41,405 bases of DNA from CAZXVW01 sp964644025. Lineage in GTDB: Bacteria; Acidobacteriota; Terriglobia; Bryobacterales; Bryobacteraceae. Position numbers and translations under genes: made by a program. The notes beneath the pieces were generated by a model. That model was given only the letters and a program-made list of their open reading frames with translations, had not been told where the DNA came from and did not search any database. How positions within the stretch are numbered: the first letter of the stretch is position 1; the number at the start of each line of letters is the position of its first letter. Positions 24,436 to 33,064 of this stretch are shown here, one piece after another. Location: assembly GCA_964644025.1 (NCBI GenBank), contig CAZXVW010000012.1, forward strand, positions 1-41,405. Direction: 5' to 3'.

Positions 24436-26154
24436 TCAGCGGATTTCGATCCAGTAAGGCATCAGGCGCAGGATACCGCCTCTGGCCCAGACGCTGAGGT
24501 TCACTGCGGCGAGCGCCTTGCGGATGCGGGTTTCCAGCAGAGACTCGTCTGGCTGGCGAAACAGGTAGTCGAGGAGGCTCCGCTTCCGGGGGTATGGCAC
24601 CAGCCGAATCTTCTTTTCCGCGGGAATGCCGGCTTTCTCCCGGATCAAGGCGAGGGCGCGATCCAGTCCCCCGAGTTCGTCCACCAGGCCGGATTGCCGG
24701 GCCTGTGCGCCCAGCCACACGCGTCCTTCGGCCAGGGGTTCGATTTCGGCGGTCTGGCGTCGGCGGCCCTCGGCGACGACCCGCAGGAAGTCCTGATAAG
24801 AAGCCTCAATTCCCGCCCGCAGTTTTTGGCGGGCCGCCGGGCTCAGGGGCTTATAGTCGGAATCAATGTCGGCAAAGCGGCCGCGGGTGATGGTTTGCTT
24901 CTGGATGCCGAGCTTGTCATACAGGCCCCGCAGGTTCACTTTCCCGTACAGCACGCCGATCGAGCCGGTGAAGGTGGCCGGGTAGGCCACGATGGGATCT
25001 CCGGTCATGGCGATGTAATAGCCGCCCGAGGCTGCCACATCGGACATCGAGATCACCAAAGGTTTCTTGGCCCGCAGCAATTTCACTTCGCGGAGAATCT
25101 CGTCGGAAGCGATGGCGTCGCCGCCGGGCGAATCGATGCGAAGGATGACCCCTTTGATGCGGTCGTCGGTCCTCACCTGGCGCAGCAGCCGGATGAAGCT
25201 CCGGGACGCCAGCAGCCCGCCTTCGCCGAACCCGTTTTCCGCCGAGCCGGCCACGATGGCCCCGGAGGCGACCAGGAACGCGACGCGTTCGCCACCGGCG
25301 CCGGTAGGGGAAACGGCTTTCCAGTAAGTCCGGTGAGAGACCTTTCGGATCTTCTCCTGGCCGAGCTGCTCCCGCAGGCGTTCATACATTTCGTCTTCGT
25401 AAAGCAACTCGTCGACGAGTCCCTTCCGCATGGCCTGGCGGGCCAGGAACGGTCCCTCGTCGAGCGTCTTTCGCACCGTCTCCACATCTTGCCGGCGGGC
25501 TGCAGCCACCGTCTCCAGGAAATCCTCGTACAGCGCGTCGAGCACCGATTCGAGGACTTCGCGCGTTTCCGGGCTCATGGAGGTGCGGGTGAAGATGTCG
25601 CCCGCGTCTTTGTACTTGCCCGCGTGTTCGATCTCGACCTCGATGCCGAGTTTGTCGAGGGTTTTCCGGAGAAAGACTGCTTCGGCGCGGAGGCCTTTCA
25701 CGTCTAGCAGGTCTTCCGGGGCCAGGTAAATCTTGCCGGCTGCTGTGGCCAGATAATATTCGGCTCCCCCGGGGTTGCGAAGATACGCCACCAGGGGTTT
25801 ACCGGATTGTCTGAACTTGACCAGATCGTCGCGAATCTCCCGCAGCTTTCCCCATCCGGCGCTTACCCTTCGGGGGAAAAACGCCACCGCGCGGATGCGG
25901 GGATCGGAGGCGGCCCGGTCGAGCATGCGCCAGGTCTCTTCCACTGTCAGCGGGGCCTTCGCCTCCAAGGCGGGAATGGGCAGCCGAACCGGGGATTTCT
26001 CAGGGACCGGTCCTTCCAGATGGAAGACCAGCGTGGATCCGTCCCGGATGCCGGGACGGCCTTGGCCCAGATACAGGGCCGCCCCCAGCAGCGCCAGCAG
26101 GCCGAGAGCAGCCAACAAGAGGCCCGTTACCAGTCCAATCAGAAATTTCTTCAT
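24436..26154 (-). CDS. sppA: signal peptide peptidase SppA, 67-kDa type
   Basis: A 572-residue inner-membrane serine protease that degrades leftover signal peptides. One N-terminal membrane helix (about 4-30) is followed by two tandem SppA/crotonase-like domains, as in the long E. coli form. The first carries the catalytic Lys (K182 in GKYKDAGD, K209 in E. coli) and the second the nucleophile S376 in DVAASGGYYIA; RIDSPGGDAIASDEI and TGSIGVLYGKVN are further family blocks. Length is normal. The ATG at 26154 is followed by a typical MKKF n-region. It lies 49 bp after the TIM-barrel gene on the same strand, which may share its promoter. Identification is secure. Confidence 0.94.
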   Translation of the reverse strand: MKKFLIGLVTGLLLAALGLLALLGAALYLGQGRPGIRDGSTLVFHLEGPVPEKSPVRLPIPALEAKAPLTVEETWRMLDRAASDPRIRAVAFFPRRVSAGWGKLREIRDDLVKFRQSGKPLVAYLRNPGGAEYYLATAAGKIYLAPEDLLDVKGLRAEAVFLRKTLDKLGIEVEIEHAGKYKDAGDIFTRTSMSPETREVLESVLDALYEDFLETVAAARRQDVETVRKTLDEGPFLARQAMRKGLVDELLYEDEMYERLREQLGQEKIRKVSHRTYWKAVSPTGAGGERVAFLVASGAIVAGSAENGFGEGGLLASRSFIRLLRQVRTDDRIKGVILRIDSPGGDAIASDEILREVKLLRAKKPLVISMSDVAASGGYYIAMTGDPIVAYPATFTGSIGVLYGKVNLRGLYDKLGIQKQTITRGRFADIDSDYKPLSPAARQKLRAGIEASYQDFLRVVAEGRRRQTAEIEPLAEGRVWLGAQARQSGLVDELGGLDRALALIREKAGIPAEKKIRLVPYPRKRSLLDYLFRQPDESLLETRIRKALAAVNLSVWARGGILRLMPYWIEIR

Positions 26155-26203
26155 CGGCTTTAGAAGTGGCGTGCACGACTCGTCCGAGTGTTTCGGGGTC
26201 CGC

Positions 26204-27097
26204 TTACGCCCCGGTCAGGATCAGGTCCACGCGCCGGCTGATCTCCTGGAGTGCGGCCCGGTCGCCGCCGGGAAGTTCCACAGTGGCGGCTCCGCGGTAA
26301 CCGATTTCGGCAAAGGCCCGGTAGACTGCTTTCCAGTCCACGTCGCCTTCCCGCAGTGGAACGAACTCAGCGACCCTCTGTCTGGTCTTCGGATCTCTGC
26401 GGAACCGGAAATCCTTGAGATGAACATCCACGATCCGCTTGCCGAGCGTCCGGATCCAGTCCTGGGGATAGCCGTACAAGACCATGTTGCCAACGTCAAG
26501 GAACGCCTTCAGCCACGGGCTGTTGACTTCATCGATGTAGCGGGCGAATTCCAACGGGCTGAGCAGGAACTTGTTCCACACATTCTCGACGGCGATGACG
26601 ACCTTGAGTTGTTGCGCCAGCGGCAACAGCTTGCGGATCGCCTTTTGGGACCTTTCCCAGCAATCCTGGTAACGGGTTTCCGCGTTGACCACGCCGGGCA
26701 CCAGGAGCACGTCCTTTGCCCCCCAAAGATGAGCGTTGCGGAGGCTGGTCTGCATGCCCTTGATGCTTCGCTCGACCACCGCCGGATCCGAAGAGGACAA
26801 CGGATACTTCCAGTGGTCCATGTTCATGACCGAAACGATCGGGATTCCGGCGGCCTGGGAGGCTTCCTTGATTTCGAGGGCCTTCTGCTGATCCGGCGTG
26901 GTTGCGGCCTGGATGACCTCGAAGCCCACCTCACGAGCCAGTTTGAACTGGTCGAGGGGCTTCAGTTGCTTCGGGAGCATGGTGATCAGGACGCCTTTCC
27001 TGATGGGCAGGCGCGAGCCGGCCGCCCGAGCCGTCCCCAGCGAAGAGGAGGCGGCGCCCGCGGCGGCCACGGTGTGGAAGAAACGACGACGGTTCAT
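26204..27097 (-). CDS. Tat-exported sugar phosphate isomerase/epimerase-like TIM-barrel protein
   Basis: A 297-residue protein of the xylose-isomerase-like/AP-endonuclease-2 TIM-barrel superfamily. It opens with a twin-arginine signal (NRRRFFHTVAAAG... ending near ARAAG), so it is exported folded, probably with its metal. Metal-site residues are visible: Glu in VIAVENVWNKF, Asp in FLDVGNM, His in VDVHLKDF and Glu in ATVELPGG. Related proteins isomerise or epimerise sugars, including 3-keto sugars, and often occur with DUF1080 proteins; one lies 3 kb away but is not adjacent. The -10 is only 6 bp from the ATG and no ribosome site is seen, so the mRNA may be leaderless. The substrate is unknown. 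Confidence 0.87.
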   Translation of the reverse strand: MNRRRFFHTVAAAGAASSSLGTARAAGSRLPIRKGVLITMLPKQLKPLDQFKLAREVGFEVIQAATTPDQQKALEIKEASQAAGIPIVSVMNMDHWKYPLSSSDPAVVERSIKGMQTSLRNAHLWGAKDVLLVPGVVNAETRYQDCWERSQKAIRKLLPLAQQLKVVIAVENVWNKFLLSPLEFARYIDEVNSPWLKAFLDVGNMVLYGYPQDWIRTLGKRIVDVHLKDFRFRRDPKTRQRVAEFVPLREGDVDWKAVYRAFAEIGYRGAATVELPGGDRAALQEISRRVDLILTGA

Positions 27098-27103
27098 GCA
27101 CCG

Positions 27104-27131
27104 ATTTTACACCGTCCGGCATTGGACGCAA
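27104..27131 (-). promoter_or_regulatory. promoter of the TIM-barrel gene, predicting a leaderless mRNA
   Basis: On the minus strand TTGCGT (27126-27131) and TAAAAT (27104-27109, 5/6) are 16 bp apart. The -10 ends six bases before the ATG at 27097, so transcription would begin at or next to the start codon. The six bases between (CGGTGC) contain no ribosome site. Confidence 0.45.
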
Positions 27132-27401
27132 TAGATTTCTGGCACCCGTCCGGAACAGAGACGCTCACCGGAGGGGCCCGGGGGTGAAGCGCAGCTCTGT
27201 CCCGAGACTGAAACCAGGTCCGCAAGAGACGAGAGAAATGCGAGCCGAGCAGGAGGGGAGTCTGGCGTCCGGGTGGCCGGCGGGACCGGCCGCCGCGAAA
27301 AGCGGTTGCCGGCGTGTGGCTTGAATCGAAAGCCGGCGACCCAATGCGAGGAACGGGAAACAGGAGCGGGGAGCAGGGAGGAAAACAGCGGCCTCAGGCG
27401 G

Positions 27402-27469
27402 TTTTCCACAGGTTACTCCGCTGATATCATTAGAGTAATCTGAAATTGGGTTCGAATCCCCAGTTTTTT
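27402..27469 (+). ncRNA. structured AT-rich element with T-arm-like motif and T-tract
   Basis: In order: TTTTCCACA (27402-27410, a match to the DnaA-box consensus); GGTTACTC (27411-27418) pairing with GAGTAATC (27433-27440, one G-U), with the palindrome TGATATCA in its loop; then GGGTTCGAATCCC (27448-27460), which matches a tRNA T-arm, inside a second stem (27443-27450 with 27459-27466); and a TTTTTT run (27464-27469). Two hairpins and a T-tract fit the 3' end of a small RNA or an intrinsic terminator. The T-arm word could be a tRNA remnant or attachment-site scar. No cloverleaf can be drawn. Confidence 0.35.
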
Positions 27470-27851
27470 ATTGCGCCGCTTGACGCGCTCACGCGAAAGC
27501 GCTGCCGGCGGCTCCGCCTGGGGTGATGGTGGGCCGGGTGCGGGTGTTTCCGTGGGGGAGTGCAGGTTGTCAATGATCGATGAGGCCGCCGAACCATGCC
27601 AGCCGGAAGAGCGGTGCGGGGGCGCCCTCGCTGGAATTGTAGCGCGGACCAGAGCGGAAACTGGCGTGGAGGTGGAGGCAGGTTGTTTAGAATGAGCGGG
27701 TTACGAGCTCGTCAGGGATGGGACCGGCGGCAGCGGTCTCTGCCGTGTCATTTCTGCGGTGGCCCGCCCCGAGGCCATTCCGTGCGGTGATTGGTGATAC
27801 CCTGGTTCACCGAGCGCCGAAGCCGGCGGAGAAGCAGGCAGGAGATTTGTG

Positions 27852-29027
27852 ATGGAGAGGGAATTCAATCGACGACGGTTCCTGGGCTCGGCGATTGCTC
27901 TGGGAGGCAACGGAGGAGCGTGGCCCCCGGCGCGACTCATGGGGCAATCGGTAGCCAAGACAAGCCAGCCCGAGGCGGAAGGATACTTCACGCTGGGGCA
28001 GCGGAAGGGTCACTGGTGGTTGATTACGCCTGAGGGAGAACCTTTCTTCTCTCTCGGTCTGAACCACATCGATCCGGCGAGCATGCGCTATCCGGAGAAC
28101 CTCAGTATCTGGCGTGAGACCTACAAGGGAAACATGCGGAAATGGCTACGGGAATCCGTGGCTCGGAACCTGAAGCGCTGGGGATTTAATACGGTTGGCT
28201 GGGTCCAGGAAGTGACGGTGCGGCATTGGAGGCATTCCCGTCCGTTCACCAAAGAGGAATACCGGGCGCTCGGAATGCCTTATTGTCATCTGCTGCCGTT
28301 CACCGAGTCGCACCAGTGGGAATCCCACGTCCGCCACTATGACTTCCGGAGTTCAGCGTGGGAGGAATGGTGTGATTATGTTGCGCGGGCGGATTGCGCT
28401 GACATGAGTGAGGAGCGCAACCTGATCGGGTACTTCTATTGTGATTGCCCCACCTGGGTACACACCACGGCGGTGAATCGATGGCGCGGCCCGATCTTCG
28501 ATCCGGACCGCCTCAAGACGGAAGCGGGCCGGAAAGAGCTCTCCGCACTGGCCTGCAAGTATTACCAGACGACCCATGACGCCATTCGGCGGTACGACCG
28601 ACACCACCTGATCCTGGGTGACCGTTACGAGGCCAACGCTGCGCTTCCGGACGAAGTGGTTCACGCCGCACTGCCATATGTCGACGTGCTGTCGTTTCAG
28701 GATTTTCGTGATCCGGTCACCCATCTGGCGGAATGGCACAACAAGACAAGAAGGCCCGTGCTGCTTGCCGACGCGGCGAGAGGGAAGCCACCGGCCGAGC
28801 CGGACGGCTTCGTCCGCAACGACGGGCAATGGTACGCGGAAACGGTGGCAGAGCTGTTCCGGAATCCAGGGTGCATCGGATTCCATCTCTGTGGCGCCTA
28901 CCAGCGCAACAGAGCCCGGCGCCGGGGCCTTGTAGATGAGGGTGAGAGGCCGGATCAGGAGAACGTGGAGTTGATGAAGGCGGCCAACGAGAGGATCATC
29001 CGGTGGATGGATGAGCAATTCCGTTGA
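27852..29027 (+). CDS. Tat-exported glycoside-hydrolase-like (clan A TIM barrel, agarase-like) protein
   Basis: A 391-residue protein with a twin-arginine signal (NRRRFLGSAIALGG). The mature part begins KGHWWLITPEGEPFFSLGLNHID, as in GH50-like agarases and related clan GH-A barrels. The barrel can be followed through WGFNTVGW, the fourth-strand segment LIGYFYCDCPTW, the block HHLILGDRYEA, and RRPVLLADAARG near the seventh/eighth strand. Clan A enzymes carry Glu at the ends of strands 4 (NE) and 7; here Asp occupies both neighbourhoods (DCP and ADAA), so the chemistry may differ. ATG 27852 is seven bases after AGGCAGGAG; GTG 27849 directly precedes it. The gene stands alone. Function as a polysaccharide-degrading enzyme is an inference from fold and export. 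Confidence 0.7.
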   Translation: MEREFNRRRFLGSAIALGGNGGAWPPARLMGQSVAKTSQPEAEGYFTLGQRKGHWWLITPEGEPFFSLGLNHIDPASMRYPENLSIWRETYKGNMRKWLRESVARNLKRWGFNTVGWVQEVTVRHWRHSRPFTKEEYRALGMPYCHLLPFTESHQWESHVRHYDFRSSAWEEWCDYVARADCADMSEERNLIGYFYCDCPTWVHTTAVNRWRGPIFDPDRLKTEAGRKELSALACKYYQTTHDAIRRYDRHHLILGDRYEANAALPDEVVHAALPYVDVLSFQDFRDPVTHLAEWHNKTRRPVLLADAARGKPPAEPDGFVRNDGQWYAETVAELFRNPGCIGFHLCGAYQRNRARRRGLVDEGERPDQENVELMKAANERIIRWMDEQFR

Positions 29028-29154
29028 TGCCAAGGCAGCGGAGGCAAGCAGCGGCTTCGCTGGGGAGCGGAAGCGGGACCTTTTGCCGGCCGGGTGAGTG
29101 GGGGGCGGGGGATGCACCGCCGGCACCGGGGGGCGGCAGGGCGGAACTGGCGGC

Positions 29155-29829
29155 TCAGCCGAGACTGGGAATCTTGATGATCTTTTTCTGTATGGCGTAT
29201 TGGACCAGTTGGGCCTTGTTGTGAATGTCGAGTTTCCGCATGAGGTTGAACTTGTGGGCCTCGACGGTTTTCACGCTCAGGTTGAGATCGCAGGCGATTT
29301 CCTTCACCGAGTTTCCTTCGGCCAGCATCTTGAGCACTTCGCGCTCGCGCGCGGTCAAGGTGGCGAAGCGGGGCAAGCGGTTGGCGGACTTGATGCGGGA
29401 GCGGAAATCATCGACCAACTGTGCCAGCATCCGGGGACTCAGGTAGCTGCCGCCGCGGCAGACATCGCGCATGGCCGAGATCAGTTGCGCGGCCGGACTG
29501 TCCTTGAGAACGTATCCGTTGGCTCCGACTTCCATGCCCTCGACCAGGTAATCCTCGTCGTCGTACATGGTCAAGAACAGAACCTTGGTTTCCGGCCGGT
29601 TCTTCTTGATCTGCCGGGTGGCTTCAAAACTGCTCAAGCCTGGCATTCCAATATCCATCAGCACCAGGTCCGGGCGGGTCTCGGCGGCTTTTTCGACGGC
29701 CACGCCTCCGTTAGGCGCTTCCCCCACCACTTCCATATCCGCCTCGGCGGAAATCAGTGTCCGTATACCCTGGCGAAACAGCGTGTGATCATCCGCCAAC
29801 AAAACTCGAATCTTGGCCATAACATTCAT
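29155..29829 (-). CDS. NarL/FixJ-family response regulator
   Basis: A 224-residue response regulator. The receiver (about 5-125) has all expected residues: acidic pair in LLADDH, phospho-acceptor D59 in LVLMDIGMPG, switch Thr in LFLTMYDDE and Lys in YVLKDSP. The LuxR-type helix-turn-helix spans about 155-215 (LTAREREVLKMLAEGNSVKEIA, LSVKTVEAHKFNLMRKL). It follows the histidine kinase gene by 57 bp on the same strand and is surely its partner. A start at the internal ATG (29820, MAKIRVLL) is equally plausible; neither has a clear ribosome site. Target genes are not evident. Confidence 0.92.
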   Translation of the reverse strand: MNVMAKIRVLLADDHTLFRQGIRTLISAEADMEVVGEAPNGGVAVEKAAETRPDLVLMDIGMPGLSSFEATRQIKKNRPETKVLFLTMYDDEDYLVEGMEVGANGYVLKDSPAAQLISAMRDVCRGGSYLSPRMLAQLVDDFRSRIKSANRLPRFATLTAREREVLKMLAEGNSVKEIACDLNLSVKTVEAHKFNLMRKLDIHNKAQLVQYAIQKKIIKIPSLG

Positions 29830-29886
29830 CCGATTTCGCGGGAACCGGGCTCCCCAATGGGATACCCCCCGATCCGTGTTCTTGTT

Positions 29887-31545
29887 TCATGTGTCTTGCG
29901 GAATCGGCAATTCAGCGGTGATTCTGGTACCCGGTTTGCGGCTTGCCGAGCCAGCGGAACGGGACCGGCCCGAGATCCGGCTCTGGATCTCAAAATTGCC
30001 TCCGAGCAGCGTAACGCGCTCGCGCATTCCGGTCAGGCCGAAACTTTTCCGGCTGGCCAGCGCCTCGTTCACCAGAAATCCGACTCCGTCATCTTCCACA
30101 TACAGCCGCAGTAATCCATCGGCCGAAGTTACCGAAATGTTTACATTGGATGCCTTAGAATGCTTGGCGATATTGTTGCAGCACTCCTGAACCAGCCGGT
30201 AGACGACGGTTTCGATTTGCTTGGGCAGATGGTCCAGGTGCGAAAGGTGGAGCCGGACGCGGCACGGATAGACGTTCCGCAGGCGGCTGACCAACTGGCG
30301 CAGTGCGGGCGCCAGGCCAAGCTGTTCGAGCACGGCGGGACTGAGCGCGGCAATGAGCCGCCGCGTTTCCAGAATGGCTCGTTCGGCCACTTCGCGCAGG
30401 CCGGCAATGCGCGCCCGCAGGCGGGCGTCGGCGGCCGAGAACTCCTTTTCCAGCATCTCGAGCTGGAGCCGGATGTAAAGCAAGGATTGGCCGGCTTCAT
30501 CGTGCAATTCACCGCTGATGCGCCGCCGTTCGACTTCTTCGACATGGAGCATGTGCTCGGCCAGCCGCCGGATTTGTTCCTCGCGGGCGGCGAGATCTTC
30601 GACCAACCGGGCCTTATCGGCCGCCACCAGGCACCGCTCGGCGGCCGCCTGGAGCAATTCCTGCTCCCTGGGGAGCCAGTGATATTGTTTGGTGAAGGCG
30701 AACTGCATCACGCCGGCAAGGCGTTCCCCGTCGGCCAGGGGAACGGACCAAGCGGAGGCGAACCGGCCGGCCCAACGCGGGTCCAGCAAGGCCGCCGGGG
30801 AAGAATTCCCGATGCGGAGCAGGCGAGGCTTTGCGAGCTGCCTTTCCAGCGCCCTCCGGCTCGGAACGCCGGCAACTGGTTTAGCGCCGCGTTTCTTCCG
30901 CCGCCCGTCGTTGGTGATGGTGGCCTTAGGGACCCAAGTAGCCTCGCCGGGGTCAAGAAGGAAGATGTGGGCCTCCCGGGCCCCGCAGAATTTGGTGAGC
31001 ACCGCCAGAGAGGCTTCGAGAAGCTGCTCCAGGCTCCGTGCTTCGAGTTCGGCCCGGAACAATTCATAGAAGGCCTGCGCTTCGGTTTCCCGCACCTGGT
31101 AATAGGCCCGGTTGAGGGTCAGGATGACGCAGAAATGCAGTTGTTCGCGAACCCACTGGAAAGTCCGGTATTCACTGGCCGGGAAGCGGCGCAACAGGGG
31201 TATCAGCAGGCGGTCATGCTCGGCCAGCGCGGCGGCAATATCGGTGGGCGGCAGGTTCAGCTTGGCCAGCCGGCGCCCGTTATACTCGACCTGCTCGAGG
31301 AAGACCTGGACGCGGCGACCGCGGCCGACCACGCGCACAGCGGCGCCCAAGGTGAGCGCGGCCAGCGCCTTGCGCTGTTTGGGTTCGAATCCCAACTCCT
31401 GGAGGCGCGTCAGAAAACGCCCCTCGAGCGCGGCCACGTGCGGTTTCAGCAGCTTCGCCAAGCCGCGGAGATGGGTTCGGAGCTGGCCGCTGAGGAGGTT
31501 CACCGCGTCGGCCAACGCCGGAGAGATAGTTCCGGTGGGCACCAT
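29887..31545 (-). CDS. NarX/DegS-type histidine kinase with helical N-terminal domain and GAF domain
   Basis: A 552-residue cytoplasmic sensor kinase without membrane helices. Residues about 15-165 are an all-helical domain I do not recognise (FLTRLQELGFEPKQ, then LPPTDIAAALAEHDRLL). A GAF domain follows (about 170-320; AHIFLLDPGEATWVPKA, SVPLADGERLAGVMQFAF). The HisKA_3 dimerisation domain has phospho-acceptor H348 in RRISGELHDEAGQSL, and the HATPase domain (about 430-545) has N-box ECCNNIAKHS and EDDGVGF. It would phosphorylate the response regulator encoded 57 bp downstream. A TATAAG ends only two bases before the ATG at 31545 and no ribosome site is seen, so the true start or a leaderless mRNA should be considered. 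The signal is unknown. Confidence 0.9.
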   Translation of the reverse strand: MVPTGTISPALADAVNLLSGQLRTHLRGLAKLLKPHVAALEGRFLTRLQELGFEPKQRKALAALTLGAAVRVVGRGRRVQVFLEQVEYNGRRLAKLNLPPTDIAAALAEHDRLLIPLLRRFPASEYRTFQWVREQLHFCVILTLNRAYYQVRETEAQAFYELFRAELEARSLEQLLEASLAVLTKFCGAREAHIFLLDPGEATWVPKATITNDGRRKKRGAKPVAGVPSRRALERQLAKPRLLRIGNSSPAALLDPRWAGRFASAWSVPLADGERLAGVMQFAFTKQYHWLPREQELLQAAAERCLVAADKARLVEDLAAREEQIRRLAEHMLHVEEVERRRISGELHDEAGQSLLYIRLQLEMLEKEFSAADARLRARIAGLREVAERAILETRRLIAALSPAVLEQLGLAPALRQLVSRLRNVYPCRVRLHLSHLDHLPKQIETVVYRLVQECCNNIAKHSKASNVNISVTSADGLLRLYVEDDGVGFLVNEALASRKSFGLTGMRERVTLLGGNFEIQSRISGRSRSAGSASRKPGTRITAELPIPQDT

Positions 31546-31752
31546 AACTTATATCGAGCAGGCGAGTGCCGGCCTTTAGCCCGGGGTCCTTTTCTGCCGG
31601 AATCCTTATGCCGGGGCCAGCGCGCAGGAGGGCCTGGTGGTTCGGGGACCTGCCGGATCGGTGTTTGTGTCGTGAAGGTTGACGGCGTTGCTAGCCATCG
31701 CGAGACCGTGTCATTTGTTTTTTAGGAGGAGCCGCCTGCCGGGCGGAGGAGC

Positions 31753-32979
31753 CTACTCGGCGGCGCCCTTCGCGAGGAGTAACTTGACGATCTCGTCTTG
31801 GCCGTTGGCGCGGGCGGCCGCCAGCGGAGTGATCCCCTTGCTGTTCGGAAGCGAGAGGTCCGCGCCCCTCCTGATGAGAAGTCTCACGACGTCGGGGCGA
31901 CCCCAGGAGGCAGCCAGGAACAAGGGGGTTGCGCCTGCCTCCCGGTCACGGGCGTTAATCCGGGCGCCGCGGTCGAGCAAGAGGGCGGCGACCTGGGTTT
32001 TTCCGGCGAGCGCCGCGTCGTGGAGCGGCGTGGCGCCGGAAGCGTTGCGGAGATTCGGGTCGGCTCCCTTTGCCAGCAGCAGCTCGACGATGCCGGTGTG
32101 GCCCTTGAGGGCGGCATCGTGGAGCAAGGTTGAGCCGTCGGCGGTGGGGGCATCGGGCTTGGCGCCGTGTTCCAGCAGCAACTGGACCACCTCGGTCTCC
32201 CCGCGCATCACGGCCTCCCGGAGCAGATCCCGGCGGCTTCCGGAACTGTCCCAGGCCGCCCCGTGGTCCAGCAGCACCTCCGCCGCTTTACGATGGCGGA
32301 ACCGCAAAGCCTCGTCGAGGGCCGTCCGGTCCTCCTGATCGCGGGCATTCAAGTTCGCACCGGCTTCGAGCAGAAGCAGGACGATGTCGGCATGTCCCTT
32401 GCGGGCGGCGTAGTGGAGAGGGCTGAGGCCGGTTCGCGGGCTGGCGGCGTTGACGTCGGCGCCACGGGCAAGAAGGAGCTTTGCCGCTTCCAACTGCCCT
32501 TTCCAGCACGCTTCGTCGAGAGGCGTGGAGCCGTCAGCGTCCTTGATGTTGACATCCATTCCGGCCGACAGCAGAAAGGCCAGAATTGCGGTGTAGCCCC
32601 GGTTGGCGGCCAGATGCAAGGCGGTGGTCCCGTTGTTGGAGCGAGCGTCGCGGACGGCTCCCGCCTCGAGCAGCATTTTCACGATTTCCAGATGGTTGGT
32701 GATGACGGCGTAATGCAACGGGGTTGAACCACCTTCGGAGTGCCGGGCGTTCGGGTCGGCGCCGTGCGCCAGCAGCAGCGCCACCATTTCCCGATTGCCG
32801 CTCCAGGCGGCGTCGTGTAGAGGGGTTCCCCCGAGCGAGTCGCGGCCATTCACCGGCGCGCCGGCTTCGAGCAGCGCCCTCACGCGCGCCAGGTCACCGG
32901 CCCGGGCCGCCGAGTTCAGGTCCTGTTCCAGCGCGGCCGAGCTCAGCAGGAGCAGCACGATTGCCAGCACCGTGCTCAT
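31753..32979 (-). CDS. exported ankyrin-repeat protein (12 repeats)
   Basis: A 408-residue protein with a signal peptide (MSTVLAIVLLLLSSAAL) followed by 12 consecutive ankyrin repeats of 31-34 residues filling about 20-408. Most carry the consensus TPLHxAAxxGxxxIVxLLLxxGADxN; repeats 7 and 8 are the most divergent (ALRFRHRKAAEVL, REAVMRGETEVV). There is no other domain, so it is a pure binding scaffold, predicted periplasmic or secreted. Ankyrin repeats mediate protein-protein contacts; the partner is unknown. GAGG stands immediately upstream of the ATG. It lies 85 bp after the heparinase-like gene on the same strand. A host-interaction role is not indicated. Confidence 0.9.
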   Translation of the reverse strand: MSTVLAIVLLLLSSAALEQDLNSAARAGDLARVRALLEAGAPVNGRDSLGGTPLHDAAWSGNREMVALLLAHGADPNARHSEGGSTPLHYAVITNHLEIVKMLLEAGAVRDARSNNGTTALHLAANRGYTAILAFLLSAGMDVNIKDADGSTPLDEACWKGQLEAAKLLLARGADVNAASPRTGLSPLHYAARKGHADIVLLLLEAGANLNARDQEDRTALDEALRFRHRKAAEVLLDHGAAWDSSGSRRDLLREAVMRGETEVVQLLLEHGAKPDAPTADGSTLLHDAALKGHTGIVELLLAKGADPNLRNASGATPLHDAALAGKTQVAALLLDRGARINARDREAGATPLFLAASWGRPDVVRLLIRRGADLSLPNSKGITPLAAARANGQDEIVKLLLAKGAAE

Positions 32980-33064
32980 AGCCTCAGGTTACCATCGGGT
33001 TGGGGGGCGTCCGGCGGCGGGGCGTGCCGGGACGACCGGCGTCCTCATGTTCCCTGGCGCCGAA

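Larger units (their letters stand above)
27098..27851. other. 754-bp region without a gene
   Basis: Short open frames exist on both strands, but their translations are Arg/Pro/Gly-rich, without domains or ribosome sites. The plus strand is purine-rich at 27220-27400. The notable content is an AT-rich structured element at 27402-27469. A TAGAAT (27688-27693) could be a -10 for the plus-strand gene downstream, but no -35 is visible. I see no transposase remnant. Confidence 0.6.

Noticed and set aside
27402..27410. A replication origin, from the DnaA-box match TTTTCCACA beside an AT-rich stretch.
   Set aside because: Only one box is seen, and no origin-linked genes (dnaA, dnaN, gidA) are in the window.
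27400..27475. A complete tRNA gene around GGGTTCGAATCCC.
   Set aside because: No acceptor, D or anticodon stems can be drawn at the right distances; only the T-arm-like word is present.
27107..27695. Short open frames in the 754-bp gap (a 100-codon minus-strand frame and a 74-codon plus-strand frame).
   Set aside because: Low-complexity translations, no ribosome sites, no recognisable family.
30606..30620. A second GCCGATAA (FliA -10 type) on the minus strand.
   Set aside because: It is inside the histidine kinase coding sequence with no -35 and no gene start nearby.
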